DNA of 41,840 nucleotides from Parapedobacter soli. GTDB taxonomy: Bacteria > Bacteroidota > Bacteroidia > Sphingobacteriales > Sphingobacteriaceae. The stretch covers positions 17,804-59,643 of the forward strand of contig NZ_JAMXAY010000032.1 of NCBI RefSeq assembly GCF_025460835.1, given 5' to 3'. The notes under the pieces were generated by a model that had not been told where the DNA came from, made no database searches, and saw only the letters and a program-made list of their open reading frames with translations. A program made the position numbers and the translations under genes. Shown piece after piece: positions 9,263-18,695 of this stretch. Position 1 is the first letter of the stretch; every line of letters begins with the position of its first letter.

Positions 9263-12200
9263 TTACGCCTCTTTTCGGTATGTCGAAGGCGATGTATTAT
9301 ATAATGCTTTGAAATATTTGCTGAATTGCTTGGGACTTCCGAAGCCAACCTCGTAGGCGACTTCCGCTACGGTCATACCTGATTGGGCCAGCAGCTGTGC
9401 AGCACGTCTGAGCCGTGCGATGCGGATAAACTCCGACGGGCTGTGCCCGGTCAGGGTAAGCACCCGCTTGTACAGCCCTACCCGGCTTACATTCATCTTA
9501 TCGGCCAGTAGTTCTACCGTAAAGTCGGTGTCGCCCATGTGTTCTTCCACCACCTCCAGTGCTTTACGCATGAATCGCTCATCGGCTGAAACCACCTTTT
9601 TGGCCATCGGCTGGATATCGACACGCTTCTTGAACGTCCGCTCCATGGATTCTTGCTGTTTAAGGATACTACCGAGCTTGGAGCGCAGCAGCTCGAAGTT
9701 GAAAGGCTTCGTGATGTAATCGGTAGCACCCGCTTCGATGCCTGCCAGCTGCATACTGTCTTCGGCCATGGCCGTGAGCAGCACTACCGGGATATGCCGC
9801 GTACGGCTATCGCCCTTCAGGCGGCGGCACAGCGCAATCCCATCGTCGCCGGGCATACTCACATCGGCCACGACGATATCGGGGTGCAGTGCCAGGGCCT
9901 GTGTCCATCCTGTCGCCGCGTCACTGGCCTCATACACGGCAAAAGAAGCCCGCAGGTTATCTTTCAGGTAGAAACGGAAATCATCGTCGTCATCCACGAG
10001 CAGCACGCGCTTCAGGCCCGTCTTTTGCGCCTTATCAGGCTGCCGCGATGATGTTCCGGGGTGCTCCGGCGAGAGCCGCGGTTGGGCAACCAAGGGCAGT
10101 TTGACGGTAAATGTGCTTCCATTATCACCGGTGCTTGCTACTGCAATGCTACCATTGAGCAATTCGATGTATTCTTTCGTGATAGCCAGTCCGATACCGT
10201 TCCCGCGATTGAGCATCCCGATAGGCGCATCGTGCTGGAAATAACGGTCGAAAATGCGTTCGCGATCCGCTGGCGGTATACCAATACCGGTATCGCTTAC
10301 GGTGAGGGTAAGCATGGGGCCGAGGACCGCTTCAACGGTGATTTCACCGCCTGCAGGTGTAAACTTGAATGCGTTGGAAAGCAGGTTGAACAAGATCCGT
10401 TCGAGTTTATCGTGATCGAATGATACGCGGTAATGTGTCTCATTGATGGATAGCCGGTACCTTACATGCTTGCTTTCCGCAAGATCGGTGAATGCATCGA
10501 AATGGAGATGGATTGCAGCTGCGATATCCCCATCTTCAAGATTCGGCTTCAGCGCCTGCATATCTATCTTCCGGAAATCCAGCAGCTGATTGACCAAATT
10601 CAGGAGGCGCTTTGCGTTGCGCTGCACCACGGTGAGATGGCGCGTTGTCGGCTCAGAAGACGCCTCGCGCATCAATTTGTCGAGTGGGGCCAATATGAGG
10701 TTGATAGGTGTACGGAACTCATGGCTCACATTGGTGAAAAACCGGGTTTTCATTTGATCGAGTGCCGCAATCTGCCGGGCTTGCTCCCGCTCTTGCTGCA
10801 GCGCGAACCGGGTTTTCTCGCGGGTCCGTTCAATATGGCGGATGGTGAGGATAGCTCCTACAAAAAGTGCCGTATAGATAAGGTAGGCCCAGGCGGTTTT
10901 CCAGAATGGCGGTGAGATGGTAATACGGGCCAGGGTGTAAGGCTCGCTCCATGTCTCACCGTCGGCCGATACCATAACCCGGAAGCGATAAGTCCCCGGA
11001 TCGAGGTTGGTGAACGTCGCCTTACGACTCTGGCGATCCAGGGACAACCACGTGTCATCAAACCCTTCCAGTTGGTAACGCAGGGTAGTGCGGTCTTTGT
11101 TCAGGAACTGTAAAGATGCAACCACCAAGCCCAGCACGTTCTCGTCGTGCGAGAGTGTGATGTTTTCCTTTGTTCGCCACTCCGCCACGTCGATGCTACG
11201 GTCGAACAATTGGAAATCGACCAGCATGGGCACGGCCAGGCTTGCCGTATGTTGGATTTGCAGCGGGTCGACAATATTAAAGCCCGCCGGGCCACCGAAG
11301 AGCAGTTCACCCGTCGACAATAAGAGTGCAGCATTTTCATTGAATGCGGTGGCCTGCAATCCGTCGCGCCGATCGTAATTGCGGAACCGCCACCGGGTGG
11401 CGTCGGCCGGCGACTCATGGATGGCCGAAAGGCCTTTTGCCGTACTCACCCAGATGGTGCCCTGACGATCTTCGAGGATGGTCAGCACCGTATTATCGGG
11501 CAGTCCATCTTCCACCCCGAAGGTATGGAAGGTCCCTGTTGCCTCATCGTACAGATTGAGCCCTTCACGGGTTGCTACCCACAGCCGTTGCCGGCTGTCC
11601 TCCGCGATATCGGTTACGTAATCGTTGCTCAGGCTCCGCGGGTCTTGTGGATTATAGGCATAGCGGCTGTAATCCCCTTGGGCCGACAGCCGCTCCACGC
11701 CTGTAGCTGTACCAAACCACACCGCCCCGTTATGGTCTTCCCGGATTGCCGAAATATAGCCGGCCGGAGTAAACCCCGGATCGCCGACTTCGGGCCTGGT
11801 GAATGTTTCGGTCTCCTTATCCATTAGGTTAAGCCCGCCGGAAAGCGTACCTACCCAAAGCCGCCCCTGCGAGTCGCGGTAAATTTCCCACACACTGTTA
11901 TCGCTGATGCTACGGGCGTCGGCAGGGTCGTGCAGGTATCGGGTAAACCGTTTGCCATCGAACCGGTTTAACCCACCGTGATACGTGCCTATCCACAACG
12001 TACCATCCTCATCGAGGAAAAGGCTCACGATTACGTCGCTGCCGATACTGCGGGGATCGGCGGGGTCGTTACGGTATTGGGTGAACTGCCCGGTACTCCG
12101 GTTGAAATAGAGCAGTCCGCCGCCGTTGGTCCCAATCCAGACGTTCCCCAGGCTATCTTCCACAAACCGGTTGATATCGTCGAAAGGCAGCCCGTCTGGT

Positions 12201-13273
12201 GCCCCGCTATGGTGCTGGAAAACAGGAAACTGGATTTGGTGGGGGTGATAATAGCTTATACCACCTTTGAAGGTACCCACCCACATGATGCCGTCGCCAT
12301 CGTTATACAACGCGGTAACGCTGTTGTGTTTCAGCGACCGCGCGTCGAACTCGTCATGCATCAGATAGGTAACCCGCTCGCTTTGCGGGTCTACCAGATT
12401 GACACCGCCATGGTCGGTAGCAATCCATAGCTGCCCCTGGATATCCTGACTGATATTGAAGACGATCATGTTGTTCAGCCGCATACCGTCGGAGGTGGTG
12501 GAAAGATGCCGGGGTATCCGTTGGGTATCGGGCCACCAGAATACGCCCAGGGGCAGGTTATCGGCATAAACCCAGGGGCGCCCATCGCGGTCAATAAATA
12601 CCTGATAGTCGGCGACGGTTGCTGCGCCGGCAGGATATAACGATTGCGACCACTTGACCGAGAGCGACTGTCCATCTAACCGCTTCACATAGCCGTGGTC
12701 ATCGACCGTCCAGACATCACCGTCGACACCCAATGCCACGCCTGTAGTCAGGCCCGGCCGCTCTGGCGTAAGTACGGCGGTGACGCTATCGGACTGGCTT
12801 TCGTAGCGATACAGCGTGTTGTTGGCCAAGAGGAACCAATACCGTCCATGAGGGTCGCGCTCGATAGACAGCACGTCGCCCCCCGGCATGCCCATTTCAC
12901 GCAGCACACTGTCGGCACGGCGGATAAAGCTCTCCCGGCCGGGATCGTAGATATTCACCCCCAAGGGTGTGCGTACCCACAGCCGCCCGCCGGGCCCTAG
13001 AAACAAATCATTTATACCGTTATCGACCAAGCTGCTTTCCTGGGTAGGCACGTGTCGGAACACCTTGAATTCATGTGCATCGTAGCGGTTCAGGCCAACG
13101 GGAGTGCCAAACCATACGAAGCCCCTTTCATCTTTAACGATCGCGGTAATGTGGTTGTGCGACAGTCCGTCATCTACATCCAGTTGCTGGAATTGCAATG
13201 TTTGGGCAGCGGCAGGCATATACCATCCCCAGTACCCCGCGACCGCTAATATAATCCAGCAAAAACGCAACAT
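9263..13273 (-). CDS. Hybrid two-component system sensor/regulator (HTCS) of the PUL
   Basis: The 1336-aa product joins a whole signalling pathway in one chain. A signal peptide ends near PAAAQ. It is followed by two-bladed-propeller-type Reg_prop repeats (about 25-690; GFVWFGT, NVWIGTNGGGL, TLWIGTYHGGL, RLWVGTLSGGL) and a Y_Y_Y domain (about 700-790). One membrane segment (AWAYLIYTALFVGAILTI) comes next. The kinase has HisKA SHEFRTP with His851 and a HATPase with NLLSNAFKFTP, DTGIGIP and GNGIGLAI. A receiver follows (VLLVDDDDDF, phospho-acceptor Asp1137 in VADVSMP, Lys in ITKPF). An AraC-type helix-turn-helix ends the protein (about 1225-1336). The periplasmic propeller would sense a glycan fragment and the HTH would activate the adjacent operon. 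All key residues are intact. Its orientation, upstream of the operon and co-directional, is usual for HTCS loci. Confidence 0.96.
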   Translation of the reverse strand: MLRFCWIILAVAGYWGWYMPAAAQTLQFQQLDVDDGLSHNHITAIVKDERGFVWFGTPVGLNRYDAHEFKVFRHVPTQESSLVDNGINDLFLGPGGRLWVRTPLGVNIYDPGRESFIRRADSVLREMGMPGGDVLSIERDPHGRYWFLLANNTLYRYESQSDSVTAVLTPERPGLTTGVALGVDGDVWTVDDHGYVKRLDGQSLSVKWSQSLYPAGAATVADYQVFIDRDGRPWVYADNLPLGVFWWPDTQRIPRHLSTTSDGMRLNNMIVFNISQDIQGQLWIATDHGGVNLVDPQSERVTYLMHDEFDARSLKHNSVTALYNDGDGIMWVGTFKGGISYYHPHQIQFPVFQHHSGAPDGLPFDDINRFVEDSLGNVWIGTNGGGLLYFNRSTGQFTQYRNDPADPRSIGSDVIVSLFLDEDGTLWIGTYHGGLNRFDGKRFTRYLHDPADARSISDNSVWEIYRDSQGRLWVGTLSGGLNLMDKETETFTRPEVGDPGFTPAGYISAIREDHNGAVWFGTATGVERLSAQGDYSRYAYNPQDPRSLSNDYVTDIAEDSRQRLWVATREGLNLYDEATGTFHTFGVEDGLPDNTVLTILEDRQGTIWVSTAKGLSAIHESPADATRWRFRNYDRRDGLQATAFNENAALLLSTGELLFGGPAGFNIVDPLQIQHTASLAVPMLVDFQLFDRSIDVAEWRTKENITLSHDENVLGLVVASLQFLNKDRTTLRYQLEGFDDTWLSLDRQSRKATFTNLDPGTYRFRVMVSADGETWSEPYTLARITISPPFWKTAWAYLIYTALFVGAILTIRHIERTREKTRFALQQEREQARQIAALDQMKTRFFTNVSHEFRTPINLILAPLDKLMREASSEPTTRHLTVVQRNAKRLLNLVNQLLDFRKIDMQALKPNLEDGDIAAAIHLHFDAFTDLAESKHVRYRLSINETHYRVSFDHDKLERILFNLLSNAFKFTPAGGEITVEAVLGPMLTLTVSDTGIGIPPADRERIFDRYFQHDAPIGMLNRGNGIGLAITKEYIELLNGSIAVASTGDNGSTFTVKLPLVAQPRLSPEHPGTSSRQPDKAQKTGLKRVLLVDDDDDFRFYLKDNLRASFAVYEASDAATGWTQALALHPDIVVADVSMPGDDGIALCRRLKGDSRTRHIPVVLLTAMAEDSMQLAGIEAGATDYITKPFNFELLRSKLGSILKQQESMERTFKKRVDIQPMAKKVVSADERFMRKALEVVEEHMGDTDFTVELLADKMNVSRVGLYKRVLTLTGHSPSEFIRIARLRRAAQLLAQSGMTVAEVAYEVGFGSPKQFSKYFKALYNTSPSTYRKEA

Positions 13274-13290
13274 GGCTCGATGACTTTAGC

Positions 13291-13298
13291 CAAACCTA
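13291..13298 (-). promoter_or_regulatory. Candidate promoter -7 element for the HTCS gene
   Basis: The minus strand reads TAGGTTTG, matching TAnnTTTG. It ends 17 nt before the HTCS ATG, giving a short leader of about 13 nt. It overlaps the edge of the antiporter remnant. Confidence 0.45.
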
Positions 13299-13616
13299 CG
13301 AATTATTTCGCTAACGCATGAGCTTCATTTCATCACTTTTGTAGTGATTTTGATGACACTGGTTTTCCAGGGGCCCACACTGCCGTTATTTATACGTTGG
13401 CTCAAGGAAGAAGAGATAGATGAAGCGGTAGACCAAATGGAGTCCATCCGGCTACGCCTCCGTGCGGAGGCTGCAGAAGAAAATCTCGCTGGAGCTACTT
13501 TAACTACAGCGCCGAACTCCACCGGATCGGCGAAGAGAGCCGCTACGACGAGGAGGTAATCCGCGATCTGGAGGGTAGTCTCGACTTGGAAGAAGCCCGG
13601 CTTAACAAGTGTTCAC
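13299..13616 (+). pseudogene. Decayed C-terminal fragment of a CPA1-type Na+/H+ antiporter
   Basis: Reading from about 13,299 gives an open frame: LTHELHFITFVVILMTLVFQ, then GPTLPLFIRWLKEEEIDEAV, then an amphipathic helix to about 13,470. That is the last membrane helix and the start of the cytoplasmic tail of NhaP/CPA1 antiporters (compare the family's FxVILxTLVxQGxTLPxLIRxL). The expected tail then reappears in another frame: AELHRIGEESRYDEEVIRDL followed by EGSLDLEEARLNK (about 13,510-13,610). The typical family ending is xxEVxRxLxxELDLEEARL. At least one frameshift lies around 13,470-13,500, and no upstream membrane domain is present, since the HTCS gene begins at 13,273 on the other strand. 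I call it a relic left after deletion. A sequencing indel cannot explain the missing N-terminal about 400 residues. Confidence 0.7.
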
Positions 13617-15422
13617 CTACTGGAATTTCTTTGCGTTCACCTTCCGCTCGTTTTCCGTAAGGTATATTTTGCGGAGCCGGATGCTCTTCGGGGTCACCTC
13701 GATGTATTCGTCCGCTTGGATATATTCCATCGACTCTTCCAGTGAAAACTTGACGGCAGGTGCAATACGCACGTTATCATCACTGCCCGAGGCCCGCATG
13801 TTGGTGAGTTGTTTGCCCTTCACCAGGTTGACCACCAAATCATTATCACGGATGTGCTCACCCACAATCTGGCCTTCGTAGATATCTACGCCGGGGTCGA
13901 CAAAGAAACGGCCGCGGTCCTGCAGCTTATCGATGGAATAAGCAGTTGTCTGCCCCTTTTCCATCGAAACCAGTACACCCGCCATGCGACCGGGAATAGG
14001 GCCTTTCCAAGGCTCATAGGCCTTGAAGCGGTGTGCCATCACAGCCTCGCCGGCTGTGGCAGTAAGCACGTTATTGCGCAGCCCAATGATACCCCGTGCG
14101 GGGATGTCGAATTCGAGGTGCTGCATATCACCCTTTGTCTCCATAATCAGCAATTCACCCTTGCGTTGGGTTACCAACTCGATTACCTTGCCCGAAACAT
14201 CTGCCGGCACATCGACCACGAGTGTTTCGATAGGCTCGCACTTTACGCCGTCGATTTCCTTGATGATGACCTGCGGCTGGCCGACCTGCAACTCATACCC
14301 TTCACGGCGCATGGTCTCAATCAGCACAGACAGGTGAAGAATCCCCCGTCCATACACCAAATACGAGTCTGGCGAATCGGTCTGGACGACCTTTAGTGCG
14401 AGGTTTTTCTCCGTTTCTTTATACAACCGCTCCTGGAGGTGTCGCGAGGTCACGAATTTGCCCTCTTTACCAAAGAACGGTGAGTTGTTGATGGTGAAGA
14501 GCATGTTCATTGTAGGCTCATCAATATGGATGACCTCCAATTGCTCGGGGTTATCAAAGTCGGCTAGGGTATCACCGATATCGAACCCATCGATGCCCAC
14601 CACCGCACAGATATCGCCGGCTTTTACTTCCTGCACCTTCACGCGGCCCAAGCCTTCGAAGGTATGTAGCTCTTTGACCCGCGATTTCACGATCTTGCCG
14701 TCGCGTTTGACGAGTGATACGGGTTGGTTCTCACGGACAGACCCACGGGCCACGCGGCCGATGGCAATCCGGCCTACAAACGACGAATAGTCCAATGATG
14801 TCACCTGCATCTGCAACGTTCCCTCCTGGTAAGGGGCCGCAGGTATGTGCTCCAATATCGCCTCCAGCAATGGGGTGAAATCCTCGGCAGGCTGTTTCCA
14901 GTCGGTACCCATCCAGCCTTGCTTGGATGAACCGTACAGCACCGGGAAATCGAGCTGCTCTTCGGTAGCATCAAGGTTGAAAAACAATTCGAAGACCGCT
15001 TCGTACACCTCATCGGGACGGCAGTTTTCCTTATCGACCTTATTGACCACCACAATGGGCTTAAGCCCTAATGCAAGTGCCTTTTGGGTTACGAAACGCG
15101 TCTGCGGCATGGGGCCTTCGAAGGCATCGACCAACAAGATGACACCGTCGGCCATCTTCAATACGCGCTCCACCTCACCGCCGAAGTCGGCGTGGCCGGG
15201 TGTGTCAATGATATTTATCTTGACATCTTTGTATTTTACGGCGACGTTTTTAGAAACGATGGTGATGCCGCGTTCACGTTCGAGGTCGTTGTTGTCTAAT
15301 ATGAGTTCGCCAGACTGTTCATTGTCGCGGAAGAGATTGGTGAAATGAAGGATTTTATCCACCAAGGTCGTTTTACCATGATCCACGTGGGCGATAATGG
15401 CTATATTTCTGATTTTCTGCAT
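13617..15422 (-). CDS. typA: Ribosome-associated GTPase TypA/BipA
   Basis: The 601-aa translational GTPase has the EF-G-like G domain at its N-terminus: G1 AHVDHGKTTLVD (about 11-22), switch I RERGITI, G3 DTPGHADFGGE and G4 VVNKVDKE. Domain II, an EF-G domain III/V-like part and the BipA-specific C-terminal domain follow, with the family motif AFEGPMPQTRFVTQKAL. Length matches the family (about 600 aa). It distinguishes itself from LepA by the conserved RGIIGLRNNVLTATAGEAVM segment and BipA-type tail. BipA acts in 50S ribosome assembly and stress or cold growth. It appears monocistronic, with kbl upstream ending 81 nt before its start. Confidence 0.97.
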   Translation of the reverse strand: MQKIRNIAIIAHVDHGKTTLVDKILHFTNLFRDNEQSGELILDNNDLERERGITIVSKNVAVKYKDVKINIIDTPGHADFGGEVERVLKMADGVILLVDAFEGPMPQTRFVTQKALALGLKPIVVVNKVDKENCRPDEVYEAVFELFFNLDATEEQLDFPVLYGSSKQGWMGTDWKQPAEDFTPLLEAILEHIPAAPYQEGTLQMQVTSLDYSSFVGRIAIGRVARGSVRENQPVSLVKRDGKIVKSRVKELHTFEGLGRVKVQEVKAGDICAVVGIDGFDIGDTLADFDNPEQLEVIHIDEPTMNMLFTINNSPFFGKEGKFVTSRHLQERLYKETEKNLALKVVQTDSPDSYLVYGRGILHLSVLIETMRREGYELQVGQPQVIIKEIDGVKCEPIETLVVDVPADVSGKVIELVTQRKGELLIMETKGDMQHLEFDIPARGIIGLRNNVLTATAGEAVMAHRFKAYEPWKGPIPGRMAGVLVSMEKGQTTAYSIDKLQDRGRFFVDPGVDIYEGQIVGEHIRDNDLVVNLVKGKQLTNMRASGSDDNVRIAPAVKFSLEESMEYIQADEYIEVTPKSIRLRKIYLTENERKVNAKKFQ

Positions 15423-15449
15423 CCCGTACGGGTATTAAAATTGAGGGTG

Positions 15450-15457
15450 CGAAGGTA
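15450..15457 (-). promoter_or_regulatory. Candidate promoter -7 element for typA
   Basis: The minus strand reads TACCTTCG, one mismatch from TAnnTTTG, 27 nt before the typA ATG. The predicted leader is about 23 nt. Confidence 0.35.
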
Positions 15458-15503
15458 CGGAAAATCTATGGAATTTTATTGCCCCTTGTTATTTTTTATG
15501 GAG

Positions 15504-16700
15504 CTATCCTGCCGTGATGACTCCCAGTTCCTTCCCTATTTTCGTAAAAGCGGCTATTGCTTTATCCAAATGGCGCTGTTCATGGGCGGCCGACAGCTGT
15601 ACGCGTATGCGCGCTTTCCCTTTCGGCACCACGGGATAATAAAAGCCGATGACATAAATCCCTTCTGCCAGCATCCGGGCCGCAAATTCCTGCGCCAAAG
15701 GCGCATCGTATAGCATGACGGGCACAATGGGGTGTACCCCCGGCTTGATGTCGAACCCGGCCGCAGTCATCTTTTCGCGGAAGTATTTCGTGTTGTATTC
15801 CAACTTATCGCGCAATTCGGTCGTATCGCTGAGCATCTCCAACACGGCGATCGATGCTCCCGCTATGGCGGGTGCCAACGTATTGGAAAAAAGATATGGG
15901 CGGGAGCGCTGCCGCAGCATTTCGATGATTTCCTTACGGCCCGACGTGAATCCGCCGGAGGCCCCACCGAGTGCTTTGCCGAGGGTCCCCGTGATGACGT
16001 CTACGCGGTCTATCACGTTATGCAGTTCGTGCGTGCCGCGGCCGGTTTTGCCGATAAATCCGGTACAGTGCGACTCATCGATCATCACAAGTGCTTCATA
16101 CTTATCGGCTAGATCGCAGATGGCATCCAACGGCGCTATGCTGCCATCCATGGAGAATGCACCATCCGTGACGATGATACGATGGCGTGTCCCTTGAGCA
16201 GCTTTGAGCTGCGTTTCAAGGTCGTCCATATCGCAGTTCTTATAGCGGAACCGTTGGGCCTTGCAAAGCCGTACACCGTCTATGATCGAGGCGTGGTTCA
16301 GCTCATCGGAGATGATTGCATCTTCAGGGCCGAACAATGGCTCGAACACCCCACCGTTGGCATCGAAGGCTGCGGCATAGAGGATGGTGTCTTCCGTGCC
16401 CAGAAACTCGGAAATCTTGGCCTCCAATGCCTTGTGTATATCCTGCGTACCACAGATGAAACGCACTGACGACATGCCATAACCACGGGTATCAATGGCT
16501 CGTTTGGCGGCCTCAATGACCTTTGGATGCGATGATAGCCCCAAATAATTGTTTGCGCAGAAATTAATCACTTCCGCACCGCTGTCGATGCGGATATCAG
16601 CCCCCTGTGGGGAGACGATTATCCGTTCATCTTTATATAAGCCGGCGTCTTTAATAGCCTGAAGCTCCTTCTGTAATGTGGGTTGGAGGGTCTTGTACAT
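15504..16700 (-). CDS. kbl: Glycine C-acetyltransferase (2-amino-3-ketobutyrate CoA ligase)
   Basis: The 398-aa PLP enzyme belongs to the alpha-oxoamine synthase family. It has [14 protein letters not shown] near residue 45, the aspartate motif [13 protein letters not shown], and the PLP lysine at position 242 in [17 protein letters not shown]. coli Kbl has its PLP lysine at almost the same position, and the length is the same. It cleaves 2-amino-3-ketobutyrate with CoA to glycine and acetyl-CoA in threonine breakdown, in the cytosol. The usual partner, threonine 3-dehydrogenase, is not in the window. Other members of the superfamily (serine palmitoyltransferase, BioF) are possible, but the N-terminal [15 protein letters not shown]-like stretch and TGRGTHE favour Kbl. 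Confidence 0.93.
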   Translation of the reverse strand: MYKTLQPTLQKELQAIKDAGLYKDERIIVSPQGADIRIDSGAEVINFCANNYLGLSSHPKVIEAAKRAIDTRGYGMSSVRFICGTQDIHKALEAKISEFLGTEDTILYAAAFDANGGVFEPLFGPEDAIISDELNHASIIDGVRLCKAQRFRYKNCDMDDLETQLKAAQGTRHRIIVTDGAFSMDGSIAPLDAICDLADKYEALVMIDESHCTGFIGKTGRGTHELHNVIDRVDVITGTLGKALGGASGGFTSGRKEIIEMLRQRSRPYLFSNTLAPAIAGASIAVLEMLSDTTELRDKLEYNTKYFREKMTAAGFDIKPGVHPIVPVMLYDAPLAQEFAARMLAEGIYVIGFYYPVVPKGKARIRVQLSAAHEQRHLDKAIAAFTKIGKELGVITAG

Positions 16701-16834
16701 GATAGTTATAAGTCAAAAATCGTAAGTTGGCAGCCGCTATTCGTAAGTGCTAGTTAAAGTCTTCTGTTGCGGGCCCCGTGTGCAGCGTCAAAAGTCGAAA
16801 ATTAAATCGCTAATTCAAAATCCGCGGCATTAGC

Positions 16835-16842
16835 TATCTTTG
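16835..16842 (+). promoter_or_regulatory. Promoter -7 element TATCTTTG, predicted leaderless start
   Basis: TATCTTTG matches TAnnTTTG exactly and ends only 4 nt before the ATG at 16847. With the usual spacing the transcript would start at or next to the A of the start codon, so translation is probably leaderless. Confidence 0.55.
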
Positions 16843-16846
16843 CGGC

Positions 16847-18160
16847 ATGGCACGAGAAATCTATGAAACCAAACAGAAGGCGCTAAAGATCAATCTCAAT
16901 GAGAAAATATACGGCACCTTCGCCGAAATCGGTGCCGGCCAAGAGGTAGCCCGGAATTTTTTCAACGCAGGGGCGGCATCGGGCACTATTGCCAAAACGA
17001 TATCGGCGTACGATATGGCCTTCAGCGATGCAATCTATGGTTCTGAGGAGTCGGGCCGCTATGTAAGCCAGTCGCGCTTGAGTAAGATGCTCGAACATGA
17101 ATACGAATTGCTCACCGAACGGCTGGTGGGCGAGAAATACCAGTATAAGCGATTATTTGCATTTGCCAACACCGTCGCAGCACTCAATTTCAACAAAACG
17201 AACGAGCCGCATGGCTGGATCGGCCTCCGTTTCCAGCATGAGGTGGGCGGCGCGCCAAACGATATCATCTTCCATGTACGGCTGCTCGACAGCGACAACC
17301 TCCTTCAGCAAAAAGTGCTGGGCGTCTTGGGCGTCAACCTCGTTTTCGCAGCACACTACTACATCCGTGATGTGCAGACGATGATTGAATCCCTGGCCGA
17401 CAACCTCTCGGCCGGTGCGGTGGAAATAGACCTCGTGAAAGTAAACGGCCCTGTTTTCGAAGGCGTAAACGAGCGGCTCATCAACTTATACCTCATTGCC
17501 AAAGGCTTCTCAAAGGCCGCAATCTTTAACCCGGAAGGGTTGGCGTACCAGAGCAAAGATTTCCTGTATAAGAAAGACATCATGATCTTGCGGACCAAGT
17601 ACCGCCAGAAGTCGAACCCCAACTTTGACTTATTCAATTTGGCGGTAGACCAGTTCAAGCGCAATGTTGGCATAAAGGATGAAAACCTCGTGGTGATGAT
17701 TGAAGTGCTTATGAGCAATGTGCTCGACCGGACACCGGAGTTTACTGCCGACGACCTGTGTTATTTTGCCGAGCGCGCCGAATACCTCTGCAGCACGGGC
17801 AACCACATTTTAGTATCAAACTTTACAAGGAACCATTATCTAGCGGAATACCTGGCCCAGTTTAAGCCCCGCAACGTAGGAATCTCTACCAACATATCGA
17901 ACCTCCGTAATATTTTCAATTCCAAACAGTATACGAAGGGTAATTATACAGACGAACTACTGTCATACGTCAGCGGGCTGTTCAGCAAGAACGTCAAGCT
18001 GTACGCCTACCCGTACCTCCAGAGACAGCGCAATGAAATCATCACCACGGCGAATATGCCGGTTTCGGCTGAAGCGCGCCCACTATTTGATTTCCTCGTG
18101 CAAAACAAGTATATTATCGACATTGAAAACTATGACGAGCGGCACGTAAAAACCGTGTGA
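16847..18160 (+). CDS. Conserved cytosolic protein of unknown function
   Basis: The 437-aa product has no signal peptide and no membrane segment. The N-terminus carries a striking motif, GTFAEIGAGQEVARNFF (about residues 23-39), then SGTIAKTISAYDMAFSDAIYG and SRLSKMLEHEYELL. I recognise these as conserved across Bacteroidota and some other bacteria, but I know of no established function. From memory, some database entries for such proteins carry names like TonB-dependent receptor. That cannot be right for a soluble protein with no signal peptide. It is the first gene of an operon with idi (7-nt gap), so a link to isoprenoid or redox metabolism is possible but unproven. Confidence 0.85.
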   Translation: MAREIYETKQKALKINLNEKIYGTFAEIGAGQEVARNFFNAGAASGTIAKTISAYDMAFSDAIYGSEESGRYVSQSRLSKMLEHEYELLTERLVGEKYQYKRLFAFANTVAALNFNKTNEPHGWIGLRFQHEVGGAPNDIIFHVRLLDSDNLLQQKVLGVLGVNLVFAAHYYIRDVQTMIESLADNLSAGAVEIDLVKVNGPVFEGVNERLINLYLIAKGFSKAAIFNPEGLAYQSKDFLYKKDIMILRTKYRQKSNPNFDLFNLAVDQFKRNVGIKDENLVVMIEVLMSNVLDRTPEFTADDLCYFAERAEYLCSTGNHILVSNFTRNHYLAEYLAQFKPRNVGISTNISNLRNIFNSKQYTKGNYTDELLSYVSGLFSKNVKLYAYPYLQRQRNEIITTANMPVSAEARPLFDFLVQNKYIIDIENYDERHVKTV

Positions 18161-18167
18161 TCAGCGT

Positions 18168-18677
18168 ATGGAAGAGCAGGTTATATTGGTTGATGAACAG
18201 GATCGTGCAATTGGCACAATGGGGAAACTAGCGGCCCACCGCGAGGGGTTGCTGCACCGGGCCATCAGTGTTTTCATTTTTGATACTGAGGGGAAGCTAT
18301 TACTCCAGCAGCGTGCTGCTCATAAATACCATACGGCAAACCTGTGGGCCAACACGTGCTGTAGCCATCCGTTACCGGGCGAAGCTGCAATCGATGCCGC
18401 GCACCGCCGGTTGCAGGAGGAGATGGGCATGGAAACCGAGCTTTCTTTTGCATTCGCCTTCCAGTACCGGGCGGCGTTTGACAACGGTTTGATAGAGCAT
18501 GAGCTAGACCACGTATTCATCGGCCATAGCAACGATGTGCCAACGCCCAACCCGGCAGAAGTCGCTAATTACCGATGGCTGGACCAACGGGCCATCGAAG
18601 CTGATATCCATGCCCACCCCGAACGGTATACCGCATGGTTCAAGCTGATTTATCAACGGGCATTCGATTGGCGTTAG
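18168..18677 (+). CDS. idi: Isopentenyl-diphosphate delta-isomerase, type I
   Basis: The 169-aa Nudix-fold enzyme interconverts isopentenyl and dimethylallyl diphosphate, in the cytosol. Visible motifs are LHRAISVFIF, the catalytic cysteine motif WANTCCSHP (Cys65 aligns with E. coli Cys67), the Nudix-like helix RRLQEEMGME and the metal/acid motif GLIEHELDHVF with the catalytic Glu. The His residues expected to bind metal (His24, His30, His67) are present. Length is slightly below E. coli Idi (182 aa) and normal. It starts 7 nt after the unknown 437-aa gene and should be co-transcribed. It is convergent with the next gene, with an 18-nt gap. Confidence 0.95.
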   Translation: MEEQVILVDEQDRAIGTMGKLAAHREGLLHRAISVFIFDTEGKLLLQQRAAHKYHTANLWANTCCSHPLPGEAAIDAAHRRLQEEMGMETELSFAFAFQYRAAFDNGLIEHELDHVFIGHSNDVPTPNPAEVANYRWLDQRAIEADIHAHPERYTAWFKLIYQRAFDWR

Positions 18678-18695
18678 GCCGCGCGACGGTTCCGG

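Noticed and set aside
13344-13559. A real 71-aa gene starting at 13,344
   Set aside because: The frame continues upstream of that GTG with antiporter-like residues, and the true family ending lies in another frame downstream. A decayed fragment explains it better.
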